DNA of 64,000 bases, taken from contig NZ_JABCPZ010000015.1 in NCBI RefSeq assembly GCF_013283785.1, positions 21,494-85,493 on the forward strand. The letters are read 5' to 3'. The translations under genes and the position numbers were made by a program. Below are positions 35,418 to 43,647 of this stretch, one piece after another. Below the pieces are notes generated by a model. It did no database searches and was not told where the DNA came from. It saw only the letters and a program-made list of their open reading frames with translations. Every line of letters starts with the position of its first letter. Positions within the stretch are counted from its first letter, which is position 1. The DNA comes from Nonomuraea antri. GTDB taxonomy: Bacteria; Actinomycetota; Actinomycetes; Streptosporangiales; Streptosporangiaceae.

Positions 35418-35626
35418 CGAAGCGGTTCCGTCCTGTTCGTGATGCCGTGGACTGCGGGCGCCACGGCCGTCGCTGATGCGGGACGGGGCTCGCCGCCGGT
35501 CGCGGAGCCGGGGGCAGCCCCGGAGCGCGCGGCGCGGACGCTCCGCGAAGGCCCGCGCCCATGAGGCATTAAATCTCCTGATGAGCCCGTGCTTTTTTCG
35601 TCGGAGCCAGATCCTAAGGTGGTTGC

Positions 35627-37306
35627 ATGCGGGCTAATGAGGAGGCGGCGGCAGCGCTGCAGGAGTATGCGGAGCTGTTCGCCCTGAGCGGGGGCGACGC
35701 GTTCCGGGTGCGGAGCTACCAGAAGGCGGCCAAGGCGATCGCCGGGTTCCCCGAGGACATCTCGGTCGTCGACGTGCGCAGCGTGCCCGGGGTGGGCGAG
35801 GCGATCGCCAAGAAGATGGAGGAGTTCCTGCAGCGCGGGAGCTTCCGGCAGCTCGACGACCTGCGCGGGCGGGTGCCCGACGGGGTGCGGCGGCTGACGC
35901 GGGTGCCGACGCTGGGGCCGAAGACGGCGATCATGCTGTACGAGGACTTCGGCATCGACTCCACCGAGGCGCTGGGCGAGGCGATCTCGTCCGGGCGGCT
36001 CGACGGGGTCAAGGGCCTCGGCCCCAAGACCCTGGCGAACCTGCTCAACGGCATCGAGCACCTCGAACAGGCCGGCCGCCGGGTGCACGTCGGCGTCGCG
36101 ATGGCGCTGGCCGAGCAGGTGCTGGCGTCGTTGAAGGCCGAGCGGCTGGCGTACGCGGGGTCGCTGCGGCGGATGAAGGACACGGTCGGCGACATCGACA
36201 TCCTGGCCGTGGCGCCGGAGTCCATCATGGCGGAGTTCCGGGCGCAGCCGTACGTGGCCGAGGTGATCGCGGCCGGCGACAAGAAGACGTCCATCCGCAC
36301 CACGACCGGCATCCAGGTCGACCTGCGGCGCATTCCCGCCGAGTCGTGGGGCGCGGCGATGCAGTACTTCACCGGCTCCATGGAGCACAACATCGCCACC
36401 CGCGAGCTGGCGGTGAAGAAGGGCTGGAAGCTGTCGGAGTACGGGCTGTTCGAGGGCGAGAAGGTGATCGCCTCCGAGACCGAGGAGGAGATCTACCAGG
36501 CGCTCGGCATGCAGTACGTCCCGCCGCCGCTGCGCGAGGACGGCGGCGAGGTCCAGGCGGCGCTGCGCGGCGAGCTGCCGCGGGTGGTGGAGCTGTCCGA
36601 CCTCAAGGGCGACCTGCACACCCACACCAACCTGACGGACGGCGTGGCCTCCCTGGAGGACATGGTGGCCGCCGGTCACGCCCGCGGATACTCCTACTAC
36701 GCGGTCACCGATCACGCCCCTGACCTGGCGATGCAGCGCATGACGCTGGACAAGGCGCTGGAGCAGCGGGAGCAGGTCGCCAAGCTGCAGCGCGAATATC
36801 CCGGCATGCGGATCCTGCACGGCACCGAGCTCAACATCGCGCCCGACGGGTCGGTCGACTGGCCCGAGGAGGTGCTGCGCGAGTTCGACGTGTGCGTGGC
36901 GTCGGTGCACTCGCACTTCACGCTGTCGCGGGAGGAGATGACGCGCCGGTTCATCGCGGCCTGCGAGAACCCGTACGTGGACATCATCGGCCATCCGACG
37001 ACCCGCAAGATCGGCAAGCGCGCTCCGGTGGACGCCGACTGGGACGCGATCTTCCGCTGCGCGGCCCGCACCGGGACGGCCATGGAGATCGACTCGTTCC
37101 CCGACCGCTCCGACCTGCCGTCCGACCTCGTGCGGCTGGCCAAGCACCATGGGGTGAAGTTCTCGATCGACAGCGACTCGCATGCGATTCCGCATCTGTT
37201 GAACCAGCGGTTCGGGGTGGGGATCGCCCAGCGGGCCTGGCTGACGACGGACGACGTGATCAACATGTGGCCGCTGGATCGGCTGCTGGAGTTCCTGGGG
37301 CGGTGA
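35627..37306 (+). CDS. polX: DNA polymerase/3'-5' exonuclease PolX
   Basis: A 559-aa family X polymerase fused to a PHP domain. Helix-hairpin-helix elements (VPGVGEAIAKKMEEFL, LGPKTAIMLYEDFG, VKGLGPKTLANLL) occupy residues ~50-140. The nucleotidyltransferase site GDIDILA with a later aspartate in IQVDLRR follows (about 187-230). The PHP nuclease domain from ~325 carries DLHTHTNLTDG, DHAPD, HGTELN, SVHSHF, HPTTRKIGK and DSDSHA, the metal ligands of active PHP enzymes. It acts in base-excision repair gap filling. The ATG at 35627 matches homologue starts. A 12-bp hairpin lies 61 bp after the stop. Confidence 0.93.
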   Translation: MRANEEAAAALQEYAELFALSGGDAFRVRSYQKAAKAIAGFPEDISVVDVRSVPGVGEAIAKKMEEFLQRGSFRQLDDLRGRVPDGVRRLTRVPTLGPKTAIMLYEDFGIDSTEALGEAISSGRLDGVKGLGPKTLANLLNGIEHLEQAGRRVHVGVAMALAEQVLASLKAERLAYAGSLRRMKDTVGDIDILAVAPESIMAEFRAQPYVAEVIAAGDKKTSIRTTTGIQVDLRRIPAESWGAAMQYFTGSMEHNIATRELAVKKGWKLSEYGLFEGEKVIASETEEEIYQALGMQYVPPPLREDGGEVQAALRGELPRVVELSDLKGDLHTHTNLTDGVASLEDMVAAGHARGYSYYAVTDHAPDLAMQRMTLDKALEQREQVAKLQREYPGMRILHGTELNIAPDGSVDWPEEVLREFDVCVASVHSHFTLSREEMTRRFIAACENPYVDIIGHPTTRKIGKRAPVDADWDAIFRCAARTGTAMEIDSFPDRSDLPSDLVRLAKHHGVKFSIDSDSHAIPHLLNQRFGVGIAQRAWLTTDDVINMWPLDRLLEFLGR

Positions 37307-37367
37307 CCGGCCCCGGCGCGACGGCGGCGGTCGCACGGCGGCGGGGGTAGAGCGGGCGGCGATGGCA

Positions 37368-37407
37368 GGGCTCGGAGCACAGTGACATGTGGCTCTGCTC
37401 CGAGCCC
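37368..37407 (+). terminator. Hairpin terminator after polX
   Basis: GGGCTCGGAGCA (37368-37379) pairs perfectly with TGCTCCGAGCCC (37396-37407) across a 16-nt loop. It lies between convergent polX and the A-T-TE gene. A second TGCTCCGAG at 37423-37431 could pair with the same left arm, giving an alternative structure. Confidence 0.65.
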
Positions 37408-37502
37408 CCACGTCTCACCACCTGCTCCGAGAATCGGATTTAACACCATAAATCGGGATATTTTGCTGCCCGCTCCCCGATCCGCGGGCGCGGGCTTCAC
37501 CC

Positions 37503-40358
37503 TCACGGCTCACCCAGCGCCTGCGCGAGTTCGCACCGCAGGATCTCCTGGAAGGCCGCCACGTGACGCGGGCCCAGCATCGTGTAGTGATCCCCGGGCA
37601 CCTCGGCGTACCGGTTGGGGTGGTGGCTGAAGTCGTCCCACTCGTGGATCGCCTGGAGCCAGTGTTCGGCGCTGACGCCCGGAGGGCGCCGGGTGTGCAG
37701 GACGGTCATGGACGAGACCGCGCCGCCGAGCCGATGGGACGGGACGAATCCGCTCATCGCATGCGCGACCGCCACCCAGGCCCCCAGCCGCTCGGCGTCG
37801 AGGTCGAGTTCGGCCAGGCGGCGCGGCGCGGACGAACGCACCAGCAGCTCCAGCCGCGCGTCCCGAGTCAGCGGACGGAGCCGGGCGGGCAGGTCCTCGG
37901 CCTGGGCGGGGGTGAGGAGGTCCAGCACGGTGAGGACGAACACGGCGGTCTCGGCCCAGTCCCGGTCCGGCAGGAACCGGCCGGGGAACGGCGGCATGTC
38001 GATGATGCCGAGGAAGGCGACCCGCTCGCCGGCCGCTTCCAGGCGTTTGGCGAGCTCGAACGCCACGAGGCCGCCCAGCGACAGCCCGGCGATCGCGTAC
38101 GGCCCGCGCGGCTGCCGCCGGACGATCGCCTCGGCGTATGCCCCGGTCATCTCCTCCAGCGACGAGAACGGCTGTTCGCCGGGGTTCAGGCCGCGGGCCC
38201 GCAAGGCGTGCACCGGCCGCTCGTCCGCGAAGTGCCTGGCCAGGTTCACGAAGGCGAGCACGTCGCCGCCCAGCGGGTGCACGCACAACAGCGGCGTCCC
38301 GCTGCCGCCGGCCTGCAGGGTCACCAGCGGCTGGTAGCCGCGTCCGTCGACATGCGCGCGGGCTCCCGTACAGCCGTCCAGGTGGGTGGCCAGGTCGCGG
38401 ACGGTCGGGCCGGCCAGCACCGCCGACAGCGGCACGTCGACGCCGGCGTGGGCGCCGAGGTGGCGTTGGAGTCTCAGCAGCTCCAGCGAGGTGCCGCCCA
38501 GGTCGAAGAAGCTCGTGGTCGCGCCGACCGCCTCGGGGGCGAGGTTCAGGGTCCGCGCGAAGATCTCGGCCAGCGCCTGCTCCTGCCGCCCGCGCACGGG
38601 TTCACGTCCGTGACCGAGCAGGCGTTCGGTGGCTGCCTGCTCGGCGGCGTACGCGCCGGCCTCGAAGCGCTGCCGCAGCAGCGAACGCTGGATCTTGCCC
38701 AGGCCGGTGCGCGGAAAGGCGTCCTTGTCCAGGAGCAGCACGGACGAAGGAGCGAACCCCCAGTGCGTGACGGCGGCGTGGCGGACGGCAATGAGCAGCC
38801 GCCGTCGTGCCCGCGAGTCCCGGCAGGTGCCGGACAGGGCGATGACCAGGTGCTCGGTGTCCGCGCCTGGCGGCCGGGTGGGGAAGGCGGCGACGTGGCC
38901 GGCTTCGACGTCGTCCAGTTCGTTCAGCCGGTTCTCCAGGTCCTGGCTGAAGTAGTTGACGCCGTTGACGATGATGCTGTCCTTGCCGCGTCCCGCCAGG
39001 GTGACCCAGCCGCGATCCTGTTCGGCCAGGTCGCCGGTGCGCAGCCAGCCGTCGCCGGTGAACGCGGCCCTGGTGGCGTCCGGGTCGCGGTGATAGCCGG
39101 AGAAGACCACCGGGCCGCGTATCTGCAGCTCACCGGTCTCCCCGTCGGGCAGCGGACGGCCGGAGCCGTCGGCGACGCGTACCTGGACGCCGGGGCCGGG
39201 AGCGCCGACGGCGGCGAACTCGGCGCCCGCGTCCGCGCCGGGGAAGGCGTGGTTGAACAGGCATCCGCCGGACGTCTCCGTCATGCCGAACGTGGGCCAC
39301 ACCGTCCCGCGGTCCAGGCCGTGCGGGGCGAACAGGTCGAGGAAGGCGGTGCCGGTGCCGACCGCGGTGGCCTCGCCGCCGGAGGCGACGCATCGGACGC
39401 AGGACAGATCCGCCTCCAGCGGCGCCTGCCGGAGGGCTTCGTTGATGAGGCCGAGCAGGAAGTTCGGCGCGAACGTGACGCTGGCGCGGTGGTGGTCCAT
39501 CGCGCGCAGCAGGGCCACCGGGTCGGTCATGACGGCCTGCGGGGTCAGCTGCACCTGGCAGGCCGACACCGAGACCGCCAGCAGGTGCATGACCAGGGCC
39601 GCGACGTGGTCGAAGGCGATCCAGTTGAGGAAGACGTCGTCGCCGGTGCAGCGCATCACCCGCGTCTGGCCGCGCACGGCGGACAGGACGTTGGCGTGGG
39701 AGAGTTCGACGGCTTTTGGGGTGCCGGTGGAACCTGAGGTGAGGATCAGCAGCGCGAGGTCGGACGGGTCGAGACCGCCCGCCCCCTCCCGGTCGCTCAC
39801 GTCGGGGGCGGCGCGCAGGTCCTCGATGGAGACGGTGGTGAAGTCGCGCAGTTCCGGGTCGGCCGCCAGGCCAGGCGTGGTGATCAGCAGCGGGTCGTCC
39901 AGGAGCCGCCGGACGTGACGCAGTTGCCCGCTCCAGCGCTGCTGGTCGGCGCCCGGCAGGGGCAGCGGGCACACCGGGATCCCGCCGATCAGGCCGGCCC
40001 ACAGCAGTGGCAGCAGGTCGTCGGGACGCTCCAGCAGCATGGCGGCCACCCGTCCGCCCCCGCTGCTGGCAGCGGCGCACCCCTCGTGCGCGCGCAGGGC
40101 GGCGAGCAGGAGTCTCGCTTCCCGCAGCAGTTCGCCGTACGCCTGCACGCGGCTGCCCGCGAGGTCGGTGTTCAGGCAGTAGCGGACGTGGCGGGTCTCG
40201 TCGCGGGCCGCGCGCACCAGCAGGTCGCCGAGCAGCGCGGGCTCGTGGAGCTGCGGGCGGTCGGCCGGGCGGTCGGGCGGGCGCGGATCGTGGAGTACGG
40301 ACACAGGGCGTGCACTGCCCGGTGTGCTCGCCCGGCGAACGAAGCGGCGGCTCCGCAC
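37503..40358 (-). CDS. Mono-modular A-T-TE nonribosomal peptide synthetase-like enzyme
   Basis: A 951-aa protein with three domains and no condensation domain. The adenylation domain (about 35-590) shows LTSGSTGTPKAVELSHAN, PTFGMTETSG, LRTGDLA, GKDSIIVNGVNY and the C-terminal lysine in TGLGKIQR. A carrier domain follows (about 600-680) with the phosphopantetheine serine in DLGGTSLELL. A type I thioesterase (about 700-951) has GLSLGG and a late histidine in GDHYTMLG. The order matches RalA/TdiA-type synthetases that condense two aryl-pyruvate units into furanones or quinones; fatty or aryl acids are alternatives. GTG 40358 or GTG 40304 may be the start. Confidence 0.85.
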   Translation of the reverse strand: MRSRRFVRRASTPGSARPVSVLHDPRPPDRPADRPQLHEPALLGDLLVRAARDETRHVRYCLNTDLAGSRVQAYGELLREARLLLAALRAHEGCAAASSGGGRVAAMLLERPDDLLPLLWAGLIGGIPVCPLPLPGADQQRWSGQLRHVRRLLDDPLLITTPGLAADPELRDFTTVSIEDLRAAPDVSDREGAGGLDPSDLALLILTSGSTGTPKAVELSHANVLSAVRGQTRVMRCTGDDVFLNWIAFDHVAALVMHLLAVSVSACQVQLTPQAVMTDPVALLRAMDHHRASVTFAPNFLLGLINEALRQAPLEADLSCVRCVASGGEATAVGTGTAFLDLFAPHGLDRGTVWPTFGMTETSGGCLFNHAFPGADAGAEFAAVGAPGPGVQVRVADGSGRPLPDGETGELQIRGPVVFSGYHRDPDATRAAFTGDGWLRTGDLAEQDRGWVTLAGRGKDSIIVNGVNYFSQDLENRLNELDDVEAGHVAAFPTRPPGADTEHLVIALSGTCRDSRARRRLLIAVRHAAVTHWGFAPSSVLLLDKDAFPRTGLGKIQRSLLRQRFEAGAYAAEQAATERLLGHGREPVRGRQEQALAEIFARTLNLAPEAVGATTSFFDLGGTSLELLRLQRHLGAHAGVDVPLSAVLAGPTVRDLATHLDGCTGARAHVDGRGYQPLVTLQAGGSGTPLLCVHPLGGDVLAFVNLARHFADERPVHALRARGLNPGEQPFSSLEEMTGAYAEAIVRRQPRGPYAIAGLSLGGLVAFELAKRLEAAGERVAFLGIIDMPPFPGRFLPDRDWAETAVFVLTVLDLLTPAQAEDLPARLRPLTRDARLELLVRSSAPRRLAELDLDAERLGAWVAVAHAMSGFVPSHRLGGAVSSMTVLHTRRPPGVSAEHWLQAIHEWDDFSHHPNRYAEVPGDHYTMLGPRHVAAFQEILRCELAQALGEP

Positions 40359-40373
40359 CTCGTCAAGAAACGG

Positions 40374-41735
40374 TCAGTCCCAGTCCAGCTCGCCGTCGCC
40401 GGTGACCGACGGGGTGAGACCTCTCAGGGGGCGGCCGCGCTCGACCGCGTCCGCGATGCCCTCCAGCAGGTCCACGTACGACGGCCAGCCGGCGCCGCCC
40501 CGGAACGTGATCACGTCGTCGTTGTAGGACGTGCCAACCCGGCCCTTACCGTCGACGATCAGGCGCACCTCCCCGCTGTCGGCGGCGAACGGGATGGCCG
40601 AGCCGTGCCACCACCAGCCCTCCGGGTTCACGTAGCCCTTCCGCGGCCCGGGTGCCTGTCCCTCGCCGAATCTCCGCTGGACCTCGCACAACATCTGCCA
40701 GGTGGCGACGATCTCGGCGACCGACAGCGGGTCGTACACCCACCACAGGTAGGTGCCCCTGCCGGATTTCTGGCCGTCGTGGCGGAGCAGCGAGGCCTTG
40801 AGGTCGTCAGGGAATCTGACGCCCATGGCGGCCTCCGCCGCGGCGATGGCGCGCGGCCGCGCGGGCGGGGCGAGTCCGCGGCGGGTGCCGGGGGCGTGCG
40901 CGGCCGTCCAGCGTTCGAGACGCCGCCAGACGGCCTCGACCCGGCGGACGGTGCGCGGCGCGGGCGGGCGCACGACGGGTTCGCGCGCCTTTCCCGGCGG
41001 CGGCGGAGCGCATCGGGACGGATCACCCGAAGAGCCCCCTCGGTCCACCTTCGAGGGATCCGCTTCCGGTGAATCCGCCACCCGGTGGGTCGGCTCCACA
41101 CCGGGCGACGGAACGGCGGGACGCCCGGACGCGTCGGTGGGGAGCCCGGGTGCGTCGGCGGTGGCCGACAGTGCGGCGAGTGCCACGATCGCCGGCACCC
41201 GCACCACGCGCAGCCACCGCCGAATCCGCCGCCGTCGGCCTCGATGGATGGGCAACGTGGGGATCCCGGCCGACGCCACGAGACCCGCCCGCACCCCCGT
41301 CATGATCAGCACCGGCGGCCCGTACACCCAGATGATCGAGATCGCGTCGTGCGACGGCAGCCCCTCCAGGAACCGGGTGCAGACCGGGCCCATGGTGGCG
41401 AAGTAGATCCGCGAGGCGATGCCCGCGAGCACGTTCTCGGCCACGATCGCGCCGAGCCCGGCCGCACCGGCCAGCAGGTGCACGCGTGCCGTCGGACGTC
41501 GCGCGATCAGCCACGTGAGCAGCGCCGCGACGACCACCTGCCCCGGCAGGAACCAGTCACGGACGTGCTCGAGCACGAGGTGGATCGGCGGCAGCCGCTC
41601 GCCGTCCGTGAAGCAGGCCTGCCAGCCCGCCTGGTCGGCCGCCCTGACGGGCACGGACAGGAGCGGCAGGGTCACCCAGGCGGCGAGATGTAACCCCGTG
41701 GCCAGAGACCACCAGAAGATCGGACGCGGAGGCAC
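40374..41735 (-). CDS. Membrane protein with C-terminal SMI1/KNR4 domain
   Basis: A 453-aa protein. Residues 1-200 contain about five hydrophobic segments (starting IFWWSLATGLHLAAWVTLPLL) and a basic patch HRGRRRRIRRWLR. A low-complexity Pro/Ser linker (about 195-260) leads to a C-terminal SMI1/KNR4-like domain (about 270-453) with AAAEAAMGVRFPDDLKASLLRHDGQ and IPFAADSGEVRLIVDGKGRVG. The domain occurs in immunity and regulatory proteins; a membrane-tethered form is uncommon. It ends 15 bp before the A-T-TE gene on the same strand, so co-transcription is possible. Confidence 0.7.
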   Translation of the reverse strand: MPPRPIFWWSLATGLHLAAWVTLPLLSVPVRAADQAGWQACFTDGERLPPIHLVLEHVRDWFLPGQVVVAALLTWLIARRPTARVHLLAGAAGLGAIVAENVLAGIASRIYFATMGPVCTRFLEGLPSHDAISIIWVYGPPVLIMTGVRAGLVASAGIPTLPIHRGRRRRIRRWLRVVRVPAIVALAALSATADAPGLPTDASGRPAVPSPGVEPTHRVADSPEADPSKVDRGGSSGDPSRCAPPPPGKAREPVVRPPAPRTVRRVEAVWRRLERWTAAHAPGTRRGLAPPARPRAIAAAEAAMGVRFPDDLKASLLRHDGQKSGRGTYLWWVYDPLSVAEIVATWQMLCEVQRRFGEGQAPGPRKGYVNPEGWWWHGSAIPFAADSGEVRLIVDGKGRVGTSYNDDVITFRGGAGWPSYVDLLEGIADAVERGRPLRGLTPSVTGDGELDWD

Positions 41736-41805
41736 CGCTGGACCTTATCGCCAACCCCAAGGACAGCCGCCACCGCTGGACCCCGCCGCCAGCCCCCCGG
41801 AACGC

Positions 41806-42219
41806 CTACCGCCGCAGGCCGGTGATCCGGGTCAGGGTCTCGAAGCCGTCGTCCGTGCCCGGCCAGTGCCGTCGTACCGCCTCCAGCCCGGCCCGCCGCA
41901 CCACCGACCGCAGCACGGCCGTGACGATGATGGCGTCGTCGGCGTACCCGAGCACGGGGATGAAGTCCGGGATCAGGTCGAACGGCAGCGCCAGGTACAC
42001 CAGCAGCGCCCCGAGCAGCACCCGCACCCCGCGCGGCAGGCCGGGGTCGGCGGCCAGCCGCCGGACGAGCCGCAGCACGTCCGGGAGCAACCGCAGGGAC
42101 TCGCGCAGCAGCCCGCCGCGCGGACGGACCGCGACCAGCACCGCGACCAGCGCCACCCAGCACACCGCGAGGGCGACGGCCAGCCCGATGGCCAGGTCCG
42201 CCCACCACATCCCGGTCAC
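41806..42219 (-). CDS. DUF1232 (YkvA-like) small membrane protein
   Basis: About 137 aa. An N-terminal membrane segment (about residues 8-30) is followed by the DUF1232 core VYLALPFDLIPDFIPVLGYADDAIIVTAVLRSVVRRAG (about 75-112), which is diagnostic. Function in this family is unknown. The GTG at 42219 has AAGGAG 4 nt upstream, so it is chosen over the ATG at 42210. Confidence 0.85.
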   Translation of the reverse strand: MTGMWWADLAIGLAVALAVCWVALVAVLVAVRPRGGLLRESLRLLPDVLRLVRRLAADPGLPRGVRVLLGALLVYLALPFDLIPDFIPVLGYADDAIIVTAVLRSVVRRAGLEAVRRHWPGTDDGFETLTRITGLRR

Positions 42220-42400
42220 GAGGCTCCTTGAACGTCCGGATCGAAGGACACGCGAGTGCTCATTGTTCACGAAGCCGCGCGCCGGCGCCGCATCCACCCC
42301 CTGGAGCTGGGGATGAACCAGGTATGGAACGTTCCCGGCAATCACGACAGGTTCGGCGAAGGGGTGGAGCGAACGAGCCTCGGCCGATAGATTAGATGTA

Positions 42401-42413
42401 TTCCTAGTAGGAA
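42401..42413. promoter_or_regulatory. AT-rich palindrome in the promoter of the sulfite-oxidase-fold gene
   Basis: TTCCTAGTAGGAA has perfect 6-bp arms (TTCCTA and TAGGAA) around one base and sits in an unusually AT-rich stretch 25 bp upstream of the TTG start. It is a plausible operator or promoter element; the regulator is unknown. Confidence 0.4.
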
Positions 42414-42438
42414 ATAGAGACTAGGAGGAGGTGCCGGC

Positions 42439-43485
42439 TTGAAGCAGGATCTGAGAACGATCGTCAAGGCATTGCCCGACCACCTGTTCACCGTCCACGA
42501 CGGCAACGCCGAGATGCGCTGGGAGGCGATGGCCGGGCAGGGCTACCACACGCCGACCGACCGCTTCTTCGTCCGCAACCACACCGCGACCCCGGTGATC
42601 GACCTCGACACCTGGCGGCTGCGCGTGCACGGCCCCGGCGTGCGGCACCCGGCGAGCTACGACTACGGCGACCTGCTCGCCATGCCCGCCCGCACGCTGG
42701 ACGCCGCCATCGAGTGCGCGGGCAACGGCCGCCGCTTCTACGACGTCCAGCAGCACGACCCGGCCCCGGGCACGCAGTGGGGACTGGGCGCGATCGGCGT
42801 GGCGCGCTGGCGCGGGGTGCCGCTCAGGTATCTGCTCGCCCGTTCCGGCGTGACGGGCGACGCCGTGGACGTGCTGCCCACCGGCCTGGACGCCGAGTTC
42901 GAGCACCACGGCCACGTCCGCCGCCCGCTCCCGGTCGCGAAGGCCATGGACGACGTCCTCGTCGCCTACGAGATGAACGGCCGCGCGCTGCCCGCCGACC
43001 ACGGATTTCCGGTGCGCCTGGTGGTGCCGGGATGGGTGGGAGTGGCGTCCATCAAGTGGCTCGGCGATATTCAGGTTTCGCGGGAGAAATTGTTCACCCC
43101 GTGGAACACGGTGTTCTATCCCGACGTCACCACGCAACCGGTGAAAAGCGCGTTCGAGCTGGAATGGAATGCCGTCCTGCCGATGGGCGCGCCGCTCATG
43201 CTGCGCGGCAGATCGTGGTCGGGGCGGGGCAGGATCGTCCGGGTCGAGGTCAGCTTCGACCGGGGCCGGAGCTGGCGCCGGGCGGAGCACCACGGGCAGC
43301 ACCTGGTCAGCGCATGGTTGCCGTGGCACGTCGAGTGGGCGCCGACCTATCCGGGCCCTCGGGTGCTCATGGCCAGGGCCACCGACGAGACCGGCGCGAC
43401 CCAGCACCTGGTCATTCCCAAGCACCCGTTCGGCTACCACTTCGACGCGGTCGTGCAACACCCGATTCAGGTTGTCCATGGATAG
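42439..43485 (+). CDS. Sulfite oxidase-fold molybdopterin oxidoreductase
   Basis: A 348-aa protein of the sulfite oxidase family. The Moco domain (residues ~20-240) contains DRFFVRNH, the molybdenum-coordinating cysteine in AAIECAGNGR (about residue 93) and FPVRLVVPGWVGVASIKWL. The C-terminal dimerisation domain follows (about 250-348). There is no Tat signal or heme domain, so it is probably cytoplasmic, and its electron acceptor is unknown. The start is a TTG at 42439, supported by GGAGGAGG 7 nt upstream. It is monocistronic, preceded by an AT-rich palindromic promoter region. Confidence 0.85.
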   Translation: MKQDLRTIVKALPDHLFTVHDGNAEMRWEAMAGQGYHTPTDRFFVRNHTATPVIDLDTWRLRVHGPGVRHPASYDYGDLLAMPARTLDAAIECAGNGRRFYDVQQHDPAPGTQWGLGAIGVARWRGVPLRYLLARSGVTGDAVDVLPTGLDAEFEHHGHVRRPLPVAKAMDDVLVAYEMNGRALPADHGFPVRLVVPGWVGVASIKWLGDIQVSREKLFTPWNTVFYPDVTTQPVKSAFELEWNAVLPMGAPLMLRGRSWSGRGRIVRVEVSFDRGRSWRRAEHHGQHLVSAWLPWHVEWAPTYPGPRVLMARATDETGATQHLVIPKHPFGYHFDAVVQHPIQVVHG

Positions 43486-43582
43486 ACAATTGTCACCGAT
43501 CCCGGCTGAGCTGGCCATTCCCTGAACCGGTGTGCGGAGCCGGCGAATTCATCTGAAAGACTCTCGCGGAAACGTGGCGGAA

Positions 43583-43619
43583 ATCCCCCCGTGCGACGCT
43601 GATCCCCCGTGCGACGCTG
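43583..43619 (+). repeat. Tandem 19/18-bp repeat upstream of the WS/DGAT gene
   Basis: Two copies of ATCCCCC(C)GTGCGACGCTG, differing only by one C, lie head to tail in the 28 bp just upstream of the acyltransferase ribosome-binding region. A slippage product or a regulator half-site array are possible readings. Confidence 0.7.
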
Positions 43620-43647
43620 ACTTCCCGCCACGAGAAAGGGAGCCCGG

